Assembly: GCA_021731625.1 (NCBI GenBank) | Contig: JAKFXC010000042.1 | Coordinates: forward strand, 1 to 54,399 | Reading direction: 5' to 3' | Length of the DNA stretch: 54,399 nt | From: Candidatus Omnitrophota bacterium | GTDB taxonomy: Bacteria > Omnitrophota > Gorgyraeia > Zapsychrales > Fredricksoniimonadaceae | In this document: positions 31,787 through 41,090 of the stretch, piece by piece | Numbering within the stretch: position 1 is the stretch's first letter | How the letters are laid out: each line of letters opens with the position of its first letter | Position numbers and translations under genes: made by a program | The notes under the pieces: model-generated | Seen by the model: only the letters and a program-made list of their open reading frames with translations | Database searches by the model: none | What the model was told of the DNA's origin: nothing

Positions 31787-33331
31787 TTACAGACGAGCGC
31801 TGACGCCGATTTTCATACCTTCGACATCAACTTTGATGATTTTGACCTGCAGGCGGTCGCCGGGTTTTAAAGCCGCCGCCTGGGTCTTGTCGATTTCGGA
31901 AGAGTACACCAATGCCTCAATCTCTTCTTCCAATTTGACGAACACGCCAAAGTTGGAATTCATCACCACCTGGGCCTGCACGATACAGCCGACTGGAAAT
32001 CTGGCGGCGATGTCGCTCCAAGGGTTGGGTTGCAGTTGTTTCAAGCCCAAGGTAATCTTGCGGGCCTCGGCATCCACTCCCAGGACAGACACTTCCACTT
32101 CCTGACCCTTGTGCAGCACTTCCTGCGGATGGTTGATTTTCTTGGTCCAGGACATATCGGAGACGTGGATCATGCCCTCCAAGCCGCCTTCGAGTTCCAC
32201 AAAGGCACCATAATCGGTGAAGCCGCGCACGGCGCCTTTGACAACGCCACCGACGGTGAATTTGGCTGCGGCACTGACCCAAGGATTTTCTTCCAGCTGT
32301 TTCATGCTCAGGGAAATCCGCTTGGCGTCCTTGTCCACATTGATGATTTGCACTTCAATGGTGTCCCCTAATTTAAACATTTCCTGAGGATTGACCATTT
32401 TTTTCTGCCAGGTGATTTCAGAGGAATGCAAAAGTCCTTCGATCCCTTTGTCGATTTCCACAAACACACCATAAGGCATGATGTTGACAATCTTGCCCTT
32501 GATGCGGGAGCCGGCCGGGAATTTGGCCACGGCATCGTCCCAGGGGTTGCTAGCAATTTGCTTTAAACCTAACGAAACCTTGGAATTGTCTTTGTCGAAA
32601 TCCAGAATGAGCACTTCAATCTTTTGGCCGACCGCCACAACTTCGGAAGGATGATTGATGCGGCTCCAGCTCATGTCCGTGATGTGCAAGAGGCCGTCAA
32701 CGCCGCCTAAGTCGATGAAAGCGCCAAAATCAGTGATGCCCTTAACAACGCCCCGGCGTTTCTGCCCTTTTTTAAGTTCGCCCCAAAGTTTGGCACGCAC
32801 TTCTTCGCGCTCTTTCTGCACCATTTCCCGGCGGGAAAGAATGAGATTGCGGCGCTGTTTGTTCATCTTAGCGACGACGAATTTATAAGTGTGGGTGGTG
32901 ATGTCATGGTTGGAAAGGCCTTTAAACGCGGACAAGGACATGGGCAAAAATGCTTCCACGCCAAAAACGTCCACGATGTATCCGCCCTTGACCGCCCGGA
33001 CCACGCGGCCTTCGACCACGTCGCCCTCGTTTAAATCATCGGCAATTTTCTGCCAGCCCTTCAAACGCTCAGCCTTGGAATAGGACAAAATCAAACGGCC
33101 ATTGTCGTCTTCAATATTTTCAATCAAAACTTCCAGCTGCTGGCCGACGGTAAGCTCGGATGGATTGCGGAACTCTTCGATGGGAACAAAGCCTTCGGAC
33201 TTAAAACCGATATCGACGATCACCTCTTTCTGATTGATCGCCGCGACGGTGCCTTTGACAACCTCGCCTTCCTTAATGTCCTTTAAGGTGCTGGCGTAAA
33301 GCTCCTCCATTAATGATCGTTCATCGTTCAT
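31787..33331 (-). CDS. rpsA: 30S ribosomal protein S1 (six S1 domains)
   Basis: S1 binds mRNA single-stranded regions and helps initiation on structured leaders. Six consecutive S1 domains are visible, starting roughly at residues 20, 105, 185, 270, 360 and 445 of this start, with typical cores such as [20 protein letters not shown] and [20 protein letters not shown]. The motif NPW recurs at the end of domains 3-5. I chose the ATG ([12 protein letters not shown]) that has AGAGGA upstream; another ATG nine codons earlier at 33358 lacks one. Gene neighbours are tyrS and a large exported protein. Confidence 0.95.
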   Translation of the reverse strand: MNDERSLMEELYASTLKDIKEGEVVKGTVAAINQKEVIVDIGFKSEGFVPIEEFRNPSELTVGQQLEVLIENIEDDNGRLILSYSKAERLKGWQKIADDLNEGDVVEGRVVRAVKGGYIVDVFGVEAFLPMSLSAFKGLSNHDITTHTYKFVVAKMNKQRRNLILSRREMVQKEREEVRAKLWGELKKGQKRRGVVKGITDFGAFIDLGGVDGLLHITDMSWSRINHPSEVVAVGQKIEVLILDFDKDNSKVSLGLKQIASNPWDDAVAKFPAGSRIKGKIVNIMPYGVFVEIDKGIEGLLHSSEITWQKKMVNPQEMFKLGDTIEVQIINVDKDAKRISLSMKQLEENPWVSAAAKFTVGGVVKGAVRGFTDYGAFVELEGGLEGMIHVSDMSWTKKINHPQEVLHKGQEVEVSVLGVDAEARKITLGLKQLQPNPWSDIAARFPVGCIVQAQVVMNSNFGVFVKLEEEIEALVYSSEIDKTQAAALKPGDRLQVKIIKVDVEGMKIGVSARL

Positions 33332-33441
33332 TGCTTTAACGTCCTCTTTTCTATCCATGGAATTCTTTGAAGGTTCGCGCGGGATTAAAATGCGGATTTC
33401 AAAGTAAAAAGAATTATCCCAAAAACTTCAGAAAAGTCAAA

Positions 33442-36246
33442 TTAAATCTGCGGTAATCCTATCAAAGGCCAAATGCTGGCGGGGGTGATGCGGTAAATCA
33501 CCGGCCGAAGTTCGTGAATGCCTTCGCGTTTGAAACGGGCCACCATGGCAGGATCAACATTCATTTGGACACCTTGTCCGACCTTACGCAGGTTCGTGCT
33601 CATGCCCTTGGTGGTTAGGTCAATGCCGCCCTGCACGGCTATGGCCGTATCGGGATAGAGCGCCTTTAAGATAGTCATTTGCTGCTCGATGGTGGTGATC
33701 AATCCCGCCGTGGCTGGTGTGAACAATGATGCCTGTTTTCTGATATCGAGGAAGGCTTGAGCCTGAGCTAAAATTTCAGCGATCTTCTGCTTGGACCGGG
33801 CCTTATCCTCATCTTGGGGACCACGCGTAACGGTTGCACGCATATCCATCCACGGCTCATTCATGGCCTGGGTGGTTTTCACGGGCAACGCAATGTCCCC
33901 ATCCATGGGGAACTGGGCTATGGTAGAGATCATTTTTTGTATTGCTGACACGGCCAAACCGGCGGGGTAGGGTTGAACATCCTTCAAAAACATTAGACCG
34001 TCTACGACTTGCAGAGCCACGACAGCATCTCGGCCAATGGGTTGGCGAGACTTGATCCCCTGCATGTGATCTATGTATTCCTTCGGGATCAATGCCACTG
34101 CCTTCACCCCATATTGAGACTCCAGTTCTTCAGGCGTGAGCGTATTCTTCAACCGCACGAACACAAAATTATCTGCCTCATTGACAAAGAGAATGTCAAA
34201 GTCCTTGCCAAAATACAGCGGCCCGGGTAAATCGAAAAAAGCCCGACGAAAACCAGTATCCAAAGTACTCAATAAGGGGTCTTCCGAAAGCAGTTGCAGG
34301 CGGCGCATTGCTTCGGGAGAGCTCGATATCCGTCGGGCCGTATCCCTTGCCCAGCTAGTCATGGCGGAGTCTAACGGTCTGGGAGACATCCCATCTAGGG
34401 TTTGGGGGCGTCCGGCATCCTTATCTCTGTGTAACGCGTTTCTCAAGTCCAAATTGGAAAATATAGACTCAATCTCGCTTAACCAAACTTGAATCCGACG
34501 TAACATGGCTCGGTCAGAAAACTCCAAAGCATGTGCATTGATTTTCCAGGCATTGTTACTCAGTTGTTTTAAATTGCTCCACCACCCATCCATTTTCAGT
34601 AAGCTGACGGATTGACGTTTCTTTAGGGTTGCCGCAAATGGACCTATATCCCTGCGCAAATCATTCAATTGACGTGTGGCCTTCAAATAAGTCAGAGAAA
34701 CGGTGGCTGGTCGCGTTGAGGAAACAAGCGAGTCCACAAGTGTATCTATGCGGCGCGTTTGGCCACCCACTGAGTCTGTCATATCCAAACCGTCAAATAA
34801 AAGCGTTAGCTCCTGCAGCGCGGCCTTAAGCTGTTGTACATCTGTTTTATCCGCAGGAAATAAAGGCCACTCCTTGATCCCATTCGCCTCTCTCAACAAT
34901 TGTTTAAGCTCGAGTGTTACCTGACTAACCGCGGCAAACGTTGGCTTGACATATTCTGTCGTCAGGAAACTGCGTATTTTGCCATAAAGAATTTTCATTT
35001 TTCTCATGGGTCTTACCATCGAGCGCGGGAAATCTGCTTTTTGGGATATGGTTTTAAGCGTTTCCAATTGTTGCTGGATAGCTTCAAAAACCGTCATAGC
35101 GGCATCGGCAGTAGGATTAAACCAAGCATGCATGCGGACCACGCCATTCTTTTCCATGCCTTTCCCAAAAGCGCGTCCTAACATGGCGAAATTCTGTGGC
35201 GTCATCTGATGCAGGGGCAGATCGTGGGCAATAGTGATGCCACCGGAGAAATATTTGCGCGGCACCGATTGGCCGGCTACGCGATCGTCCTTAATCAAGT
35301 TAAAAACACCCCTTTTGTACGCGTCTAAATAGCGTTTATAGATCTGTTCCTTGAGGGTCTTATCTGCAATCGTTATGCCTTTGACATGCGCCTGGTCTGC
35401 ATACGCCTGGTTGAGCAATGCTTCCTTGAGATTTCTCTTGTACCAGCTGGCCAAAATCAAGGAATTAAAAATCTGGCGGAGATTGGCGAAATTTTTACCG
35501 GTATTGACCTCTTTTTCAATGACCGGGAGGATGATCTCTCGCACAATGTTCTTTACCGACGAGGATTGAGGGTTTAGCCTGAATCCGGCCCCCTTGCTGT
35601 TTTTACTCAGCGCCTGGTAATCGTCCTCAAGCATGACTTTCAGATGCTTGTCCACCACAAATACGGTCTGACCGCGTTCAAAGATTTCCGCTTTATCCGC
35701 CACGATCCAAACTTTATTGAAGGTATTGACCGGCAGCTGGGTGGCCCCGGCCACCTGTTGGGCTTGGGCGTAGACCTTGTCCCAAAAGTTCTTGCCGATT
35801 TCCTTTTCAGGATATATTAGGGAAGCGGTGATTTGTTTAAGGAGATAGTCCTGGGCCAAAAGATCCCGACCCATTTCGGTTTGACTTAAAGCCTGCGGCA
35901 TGGTGCGGTCTTTTTCATAAGGGGAGAGATTAACCCATAGGTCACGCTCAGGGATGGCCAAACTCGCCAAAAAGTATTTGATGAGCTTCTCGCCTTCGGT
36001 TTTAAGGGCATTCCCAGCCACTCTGTCCTGGCCCATATCGACGATAAAATCAAATAGAAAAGGATTATCTTTGTGAATCGTCAGGCCTTTGATGAGCGGA
36101 GGTTCAAAAGCAGAACTTAAAGGCACCATCACCCCCGGTTTCGGGAGCGATTCGATGTACGGCTGGGAGTGGCCAATTGGAATAGGCGTTAGGACCGTCG
36201 ATAAGAAACAAACAAGGACACCCGGACACAGTGTCCTTTTAAGCAT
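33442..36246 (-). CDS. Large exported protein of an Omnitrophota-type family, function unknown
   Basis: I do not know the function. The 934 residues begin with a signal peptide-like segment (GVLVCFLSTVLTPIPIGHS, about 9-27). Then comes a conserved block, about 38-340, with MVPLSSAFEPPLIKGLTIHK, FDFIVDMGQD, YFLASLAIPERDLWVNLSPY, TEMGRDLLAQDYLLKQITAS, NTFNKVWIVADKAEIFERGQ and RKYFSGGITIAHDL. I recall this block from many large hypothetical proteins of Omnitrophota. The middle (about 400-650) looks helical; the C-terminus repeats no known enzyme motif. Near the end, MNVDPAMVARFKREGIHELR occurs. It sits alone between plsC and rpsA with normal spacing. Its shorter size than relatives I remember may mean a core version. 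Confidence 0.7.
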   Translation of the reverse strand: MLKRTLCPGVLVCFLSTVLTPIPIGHSQPYIESLPKPGVMVPLSSAFEPPLIKGLTIHKDNPFLFDFIVDMGQDRVAGNALKTEGEKLIKYFLASLAIPERDLWVNLSPYEKDRTMPQALSQTEMGRDLLAQDYLLKQITASLIYPEKEIGKNFWDKVYAQAQQVAGATQLPVNTFNKVWIVADKAEIFERGQTVFVVDKHLKVMLEDDYQALSKNSKGAGFRLNPQSSSVKNIVREIILPVIEKEVNTGKNFANLRQIFNSLILASWYKRNLKEALLNQAYADQAHVKGITIADKTLKEQIYKRYLDAYKRGVFNLIKDDRVAGQSVPRKYFSGGITIAHDLPLHQMTPQNFAMLGRAFGKGMEKNGVVRMHAWFNPTADAAMTVFEAIQQQLETLKTISQKADFPRSMVRPMRKMKILYGKIRSFLTTEYVKPTFAAVSQVTLELKQLLREANGIKEWPLFPADKTDVQQLKAALQELTLLFDGLDMTDSVGGQTRRIDTLVDSLVSSTRPATVSLTYLKATRQLNDLRRDIGPFAATLKKRQSVSLLKMDGWWSNLKQLSNNAWKINAHALEFSDRAMLRRIQVWLSEIESIFSNLDLRNALHRDKDAGRPQTLDGMSPRPLDSAMTSWARDTARRISSSPEAMRRLQLLSEDPLLSTLDTGFRRAFFDLPGPLYFGKDFDILFVNEADNFVFVRLKNTLTPEELESQYGVKAVALIPKEYIDHMQGIKSRQPIGRDAVVALQVVDGLMFLKDVQPYPAGLAVSAIQKMISTIAQFPMDGDIALPVKTTQAMNEPWMDMRATVTRGPQDEDKARSKQKIAEILAQAQAFLDIRKQASLFTPATAGLITTIEQQMTILKALYPDTAIAVQGGIDLTTKGMSTNLRKVGQGVQMNVDPAMVARFKREGIHELRPVIYRITPASIWPLIGLPQI

Positions 36247-36323
36247 GCGAAAGGCTCTAGAGGGAGGCGTGGGGTTGATGAAATAAGCTTAGCATACTCT
36301 TATCAAAATGCAACTTTGGGGGG

Positions 36324-36908
36324 CTAGCGACTTGCGTAAATGCTCTTAAGAATTGCATCCGCAGTGCTCTGATATGAGCTGTTCGCATCATAGGACACGG
36401 CAGGTCCGAAGCGCACGGTTACCGGGTGGCGGTTAAAAAATTTGCTACCCGGAGGCATCACCTTCTGGGTGCCCTTGACAAAAACCGGGATCACCGGGAC
36501 ATTGGTTTTCATAGCCAGGAATCCCACCCCGGCCTGGGCCTTGGCAGGCGTGTCGCCGATGCGGCGGGTGCCCTCCACAAAAATCAACACTGGTTTCCCC
36601 TTGCGTAAGCGTTTGACCGCCTCCCTGAGGGCCCCGAAATCCGCTTCATTGCGTTTGACCGGGAATGCCCCCAGCTTAGTCAAAAAAAAGCCCAGCGGCT
36701 GTTTTTGGAACAGCTCGAACTTTGCCATAAAATTAATGCGGCGACCGCAAGAAATCCCTAAAACCACGGGGTCCAGGTTGCTGACATGGTTGCTGGCGAT
36801 GATACACCCCCCTTGAGGAGGAATGTGATCAATACCATAAACGGTGCGGGGAAAATAAAGAGCGCTTAAGACAAATTTCGTAAGAAAATATGTAAAGTAG
36901 TAAATCAT
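36324..36908 (-). CDS. plsC: 1-acyl-sn-glycerol-3-phosphate acyltransferase
   Basis: This enzyme makes phosphatidic acid from lysophosphatidate at the inner membrane. The 194 residues show the acyltransferase motif I, NHVSNLDP with His41 and Asp46, and motif III VEGTR (111-115, usually PEGTR). The segment FPVKRNEAD matches motif II, and VPVIPVFVKGTQKVMP matches motif IV. A hydrophobic N-terminus (about 1-20) anchors it. It overlaps the phosphohexomutase gene by 4 nt, suggesting co-expression. Confidence 0.9.
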   Translation of the reverse strand: MIYYFTYFLTKFVLSALYFPRTVYGIDHIPPQGGCIIASNHVSNLDPVVLGISCGRRINFMAKFELFQKQPLGFFLTKLGAFPVKRNEADFGALREAVKRLRKGKPVLIFVEGTRRIGDTPAKAQAGVGFLAMKTNVPVIPVFVKGTQKVMPPGSKFFNRHPVTVRFGPAVSYDANSSYQSTADAILKSIYASR

Positions 36909-38308
36909 CCGTTTGAATTGGGATCGATAAATTTGCGGCCAAACTCAATCAGGGACCTGGCGCGTTTGAGTGATTTTGCCTCGGCGTAAATGCGCACCAG
37001 CGGCTCGGTGCCCGAGGGACGGAACATCAACCAATCTTCGTTGGCGCAAATCAATTTGACCCCGTCGAAATCTTTGGCAGCCACCACCTGTGTGCCCAAT
37101 ATGTCCTTGAGGGTCTTAAGGTGATCCAAATTGACTTTCTTGGCGTCCATGGTGTAGTCCAGCCGCAGATAATAGTAGCGGCCGAATTCTTTTTCCATGT
37201 CATCAATGAGCTGTTTGAAATTGCGTTTGTTGTAGACCATCATTTCCAAAAGCAGGAGCCCGGCCAAGGTGCCGTCGCGCTCGGGGATGTAATTGGGAAG
37301 CCCCATGCCGCCGGCCTCTTCCCCCCCAGCCACAATTTTCTTGGTGAGCATCAAATCCGAGATGTACTTAAAGCCCACGGGGGTCTCGTACAGAGGGCGA
37401 CCCAATTTTTGGGCAATGTGATCATAGAGGGTGGACCCGCACAAGGTCTTGACAATGCCGCCTTCAATGTTGCGGTTGCGGGCCAAATGTAGAATGAGCA
37501 AGCCGAGGATCTTTTGCGGCGAAACAAACTCGCCCCCGGGGGCCACGGCAGCCACGCGGTCCGCATCACCATCGAGCACGTGCCCGAAATCGAATTTCTC
37601 CTTTTTCATGCGCCCGATGAGGACGGCCAAACATTCGGGGATGGGTTCCGGCTTGCTACCGTCAAATCCGGGATTGTAATCGGCCCGCATCAGCTCCAGG
37701 CGCACCTTGGTGCCTTTGAGGATCTGTACCATCAAATCGCGGCCGGACCCGTGCATAATGTCGGCCAGCACGCGGTATTTGGCGTTTTTGATTTTTTTCA
37801 TGTCCAAATACTTGCGGATAAACTGAACGTAGGCGACCTTGTAGTCGTGCATGAGAATAGGCTGGGCAGCGGTCTTGATTGCGGCCTGGCCAATATACGA
37901 TTCAATTTTGCCGGTGATGTCTTTGGAAGCGGCCCCACCCTGCGCGGTCTTGATTTTAATACCGTTGAACTTTGCCGGGTTGTGGCTGGCCGTGATCATG
38001 ATGCCGCAGGCAGCTTTCAGCAAGGTGACGCCGTAGCTTAATGCTGGGGTCGGTACCGAGGAGTCGGACAAATACACCGTGAGGCCGTTGCCCGCCAATA
38101 CTTCCGCAAAAGTGCGGGCATATTCCTGGGACAGAAAGCGATTGTCATACCCCACCGCCGCCTTTTTCGGCGCTCCTGGATTGTCCTTTATAACCCAATC
38201 CGCCGTAGCCTGAGCCACAATACGGACATTCTTAAAGGTAAAGGTATCAGAAATAACAGCCCGCCAACCATCGGTACCGAACCTTATTTCACTCTTTGGG
38301 TCGTCCAT
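36905..38308 (-). CDS. Phosphoglucomutase/phosphomannomutase family protein
   Basis: The alpha-D-phosphohexomutases move phosphate between the C1 and C6 of hexose phosphates. The 467 residues contain all key elements: the phosphoserine loop TASHNP with Ser108, the metal-binding loop DGDADR (246-251), the sugar-binding GEEAGGMGLP (around 331-340) and the phosphate-binding RPSGTEP near residue 434. Which hexose it prefers cannot be read from the sequence; the GEEAGGM form is common in bacterial enzymes assigned to glucose/mannose. GAGGA precedes the start. A 167-nt palindrome lies 26 nt upstream. Confidence 0.9.
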   Translation of the reverse strand: MDDPKSEIRFGTDGWRAVISDTFTFKNVRIVAQATADWVIKDNPGAPKKAAVGYDNRFLSQEYARTFAEVLAGNGLTVYLSDSSVPTPALSYGVTLLKAACGIMITASHNPAKFNGIKIKTAQGGAASKDITGKIESYIGQAAIKTAAQPILMHDYKVAYVQFIRKYLDMKKIKNAKYRVLADIMHGSGRDLMVQILKGTKVRLELMRADYNPGFDGSKPEPIPECLAVLIGRMKKEKFDFGHVLDGDADRVAAVAPGGEFVSPQKILGLLILHLARNRNIEGGIVKTLCGSTLYDHIAQKLGRPLYETPVGFKYISDLMLTKKIVAGGEEAGGMGLPNYIPERDGTLAGLLLLEMMVYNKRNFKQLIDDMEKEFGRYYYLRLDYTMDAKKVNLDHLKTLKDILGTQVVAAKDFDGVKLICANEDWLMFRPSGTEPLVRIYAEAKSLKRARSLIEFGRKFIDPNSNG

Positions 38309-38334
38309 ACTATATTTCCTCGTTTCGATTGTAT

Positions 38335-38501
38335 TTTAGGATCAGTTATGATGTTCGGCACAATAAGGAACTTTTTGCCAGTGTTTGCGAGGCTTTACGT
38401 CGAGAAAATTAATATAATAAATTCTACTATAAAATTTTCGAGACGTAAACCGAAGCAAACGGCAAAAATGTTCCGTGCCGAACATCATAACTGATCCTAA
38501 A
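38335..38501. repeat. Long palindromic element, copy 2 (27-nt arms, 108-nt core)
   Basis: This copy has the same 167-nt build as 1173-1339 but is inverted relative to it. The outer arms 38335-38361 and 38475-38501 are exact reverse complements over 27 nt; the core is 38367-38474, with a 5-nt spacer 38362-38366. Cores of the two copies differ at about 13 of 108 positions with no gaps. A GG/CC pair in copy 1 (TTTTTGGC with GCCAAAAA) is GC/GC in this copy (TTTTTGCC with GGCAAAAA), a compensated change. One outer arm covers the nadD stop codon (38497-38499). No open reading frame of note lies inside. Confidence 0.85.
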
Positions 38502-39012
38502 CATATAGTCGGTACCGCCTAATATATCCAATAACCCGATCCGGAGTCAAATAACGGATGGATTTCCCGCTCTTGACGAGCCGGCGGATCTCTGACGACG
38601 AAATATTAAACCATGAGCGACTGACCGCAATGAAACAGGCCAAGCGCACAATCTCGGAAAAATACTTCCAGGACTCCAAGCGGTCGATGTTGTCTTCCCC
38701 CACAATCCAAAACAACTGCGCCTTAGGGTGCTGGGCCCGGTAGACCCGCAGGGTGTCCACGGTGTAGGATATCCCGCCGCGTTTTAGCTCCTCGTCGCCC
38801 ACCGCAAAAAACGGATTGCCCTGGATGGCCAGCTTGGCCATATTCAACCGATGTGCCCCGCTTTGCACCGAGGCACTTGATTTATACGGCGAGCAATGTG
38901 CCGGCATGAAAATAACCTTGTCCAACTGCATTTTCTGGCGGGCCAGTTCCGCCATCAGCAAATGCCCGTTGTGGATGGGATCAAAAGACCCGCCTAAAAT
39001 ACCGATGCGCAA
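38497..39012 (-). CDS. nadD: Nicotinate-nucleotide adenylyltransferase
   Basis: NadD joins ATP and nicotinate mononucleotide to form deamido-NAD. The 171 residues begin, from a TTG start, LRIGILGGSFDPIHNGHLLM, which holds the GGSFDPxHxGH nucleotide-binding motif. The C-terminal ISSSEIRRL matches the ISSTxIR motif. AAGGA stands 4 nt before the TTG; the longer upstream frame merely reads proA. It is a little shorter than most NadD (about 190-215). The stop codon is inside the outer arm of the palindrome at 38475-38501. Confidence 0.92.
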   Translation of the reverse strand: MRIGILGGSFDPIHNGHLLMAELARQKMQLDKVIFMPAHCSPYKSSASVQSGAHRLNMAKLAIQGNPFFAVGDEELKRGGISYTVDTLRVYRAQHPKAQLFWIVGEDNIDRLESWKYFSEIVRLACFIAVSRSWFNISSSEIRRLVKSGKSIRYLTPDRVIGYIRRYRLYV

Positions 39013-39028
39013 ATTGTCCTTGTCTGCT

Positions 39029-40288
39029 TTAGGTGCGGACCTGGCCGCTGCCGTAAACTTCGTATTTATAGGTGGTGAGGCCGTCCAAGGCCATGGGCCC
39101 GCGCACATGCAGTTTGTCCGTGCTGATGCCCACCTCCGCTCCGAACCCAAACTCAAACCCGTCGGTGAAACGGGTCGAGGCGTTGACGTACACACACGCC
39201 GAGTCGACCTGGTCCAAAAAAGCCTGGGCCTCTTTTTGATCCCGGGTCACAATGGCATCCGAGTGATGCGAACCATAGTTATTGATGTGCGCCACGGCTT
39301 CTTGAAGGCCGTTGACCACCTTGACAGATAAAATTAAATCCAAATATTCGGTGTGCCAATCTTTGGGTGTAGCTTTCTTGATCCCCACTTTGATCAGGGA
39401 ACGCACCGCCTGGTCCCCCCGAATTTCACAGCCGGCATTCTTTAAATCGGCAATCGCCGCCGGTAAAAACTTTTTGGCCACCGCCTGATCGACCAGCAAA
39501 GTCTCCATGGCATTGCACACGCCGGGCTTCTGCGTTTTGGCATTCATGGTGATGTTGCGGGCCATGTCCAAATCAGCCTTCTTGCTCACATACACATGAC
39601 AGATCCCCTGGAAATGCTTAACCACCGGGATGCGGGTGTTCTCCGCCACGAAACGGATCAAATCTTCACCGCCGCGGGGAACAATCATATCCAAGAGATG
39701 TTCCAATCTCAATAATTCATGCACGGCCTGGCGGTCCACCGATTCAATCAATTGCAGGGCCTCGACGGGTATTTTAGTTTTTGCCAGGGCCCTTTTTAAA
39801 ACTTTAAAAATGGCTTTATTGGAATGAATGGCCTCACGTCCGCCTTTTAAAATGGCGGCATTGGCCGATTTGATGCACAGAGCAGCGCAGTCGCTGGTCA
39901 CATTAGGACGCGATTCATAAATGATCCCCACCACGCCCAGCGGCACCCGAATTTTTTTGATCAACAGACCATTGGGCCTTTTGATGGTTTCCAGGAGTTG
40001 CCCCACCGGATCTTTGAGTCCCGCGGTTGCCCTCACCCCGTCGGCCATGTCTTTGATACGTTTGGGATCAAGCGTCAAGCGATCGACCAATGCCGGGGCG
40101 TAGCGGAGCCGGCGGGCTTCGGCCAAATCTTTGGCATTCTCGGCCATGATATATCCGCTGTCCGCCTCCAGCGCTTTGGCCATGAGCAGCAAGGCGCGAT
40201 TTCTCTCCGCGGTTGGTGTCAGCGCCAACTTTAAAGAGGATTGCTTAGCGGCCCGCGCGATTTTGGAAATGTGAGCGGATAAATTCAT
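39029..40288 (-). CDS. proA: Gamma-glutamyl phosphate reductase
   Basis: ProA reduces glutamyl-5-phosphate to the semialdehyde, the second step of proline synthesis. The 419 residues have the aldehyde dehydrogenase-like fold, with the catalytic Cys258 in KTQKPGVCNAMETLL and the NADPH-binding region RVPLGVVGIIYESRPNVTSD (113-132). Its start lies 44 nt inside proB and has GGGGA before it, so the two are coupled. No proC is in the window. Confidence 0.97.
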   Translation of the reverse strand: MNLSAHISKIARAAKQSSLKLALTPTAERNRALLLMAKALEADSGYIMAENAKDLAEARRLRYAPALVDRLTLDPKRIKDMADGVRATAGLKDPVGQLLETIKRPNGLLIKKIRVPLGVVGIIYESRPNVTSDCAALCIKSANAAILKGGREAIHSNKAIFKVLKRALAKTKIPVEALQLIESVDRQAVHELLRLEHLLDMIVPRGGEDLIRFVAENTRIPVVKHFQGICHVYVSKKADLDMARNITMNAKTQKPGVCNAMETLLVDQAVAKKFLPAAIADLKNAGCEIRGDQAVRSLIKVGIKKATPKDWHTEYLDLILSVKVVNGLQEAVAHINNYGSHHSDAIVTRDQKEAQAFLDQVDSACVYVNASTRFTDGFEFGFGAEVGISTDKLHVRGPMALDGLTTYKYEVYGSGQVRT

Positions 40289-41090
40289 GCTCGGAGTCCC
40301 CGTCTAAAAGTTTTTCCTTCTTTTCTATAAAGTACGTGCCCAGGCGTTCGCCCTTGACCAAGCGCGACAACACATTGTCGGTCTTCCCCGCGGTGATGAT
40401 GCAAGGGATGCGGGCATGGGTGGCGATTTTGACTGCGTCGATTTTGGCTTTCATCCCGCCGCGGGCCAGGCGCGCATTCTTGGTGCCCCCGGCCGCCCCT
40501 TCAATTTCAGCGGTGATTTCGGCAATTTCCTCAAAAACTTTCTGGTTCGCATCATAAAGGCCCTCGACATCGGACAATATCACCAGCAAGTCCGCATGCA
40601 ACAACGCCGCCACCAGTGCGGACAGTTTGTCATTGTCCCCAAACTTGATTTCTTCCGTGGACGTGGTGTCATTTTCATTGATGATCGGCACCACCCGTTT
40701 TTTCAAAATCGCTTCCAGGGTGTGGCGGGCATTCAAAAAACGGGCCCGATTGCCAAAATCATCCCAAGTCAGCAGCACTTGGGCGCATTTTAAACTTACT
40801 TTTTTAAACAGTTCGCAATACAGGCGCATCAGCAGGGCCTGTCCGATGGCGGCCCGGGCTTGCAACGCGGCCATGTCCGTCGGGCGTTTTTTTTCATTGA
40901 GCTCTCCCATGCCCAGACCAATCGCCCCAGAAGACACCAAAATGACCTCGATGCCGCGGGCGCGCAATTGGGCCACCTGCGCTGCCAAACGCCGCAGTTC
41001 CGTTGTTTTGGCGCGCAAGCGATTGTCCACAATTTGGCTGGTGCCTAATTTGACCACAATGCGTTTGATGGGACGTTCAAATGTTCTCAT
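40245..41090 (-). CDS. proB: Glutamate 5-kinase, short form without PUA domain
   Basis: ProB phosphorylates glutamate in the first step of proline synthesis. The 281 residues cover the amino-acid kinase fold: IVVKLGTSQI at the start, VSSGAIGLGMGEL, VVPIINENDTTSTEEIKFGD with substrate-binding residues, and GTKNARLARGGMKAKIDAVK. Residues typical of a C-terminal PUA domain are absent, as in other short ProB proteins. It overlaps obgE by 4 nt and proA by 44 nt. Confidence 0.96.
   Translation of the reverse strand: MRTFERPIKRIVVKLGTSQIVDNRLRAKTTELRRLAAQVAQLRARGIEVILVSSGAIGLGMGELNEKKRPTDMAALQARAAIGQALLMRLYCELFKKVSLKCAQVLLTWDDFGNRARFLNARHTLEAILKKRVVPIINENDTTSTEEIKFGDNDKLSALVAALLHADLLVILSDVEGLYDANQKVFEEIAEITAEIEGAAGGTKNARLARGGMKAKIDAVKIATHARIPCIITAGKTDNVLSRLVKGERLGTYFIEKKEKLLDGDSEHEFIRSHFQNRAGR

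Noticed and set aside
38335..38501. Intrinsic terminator for nadD
   Set aside because: The inverted repeat is far longer than a terminator, its arms are not GC-rich, and the same core recurs elsewhere, so a repeat element explains it better.
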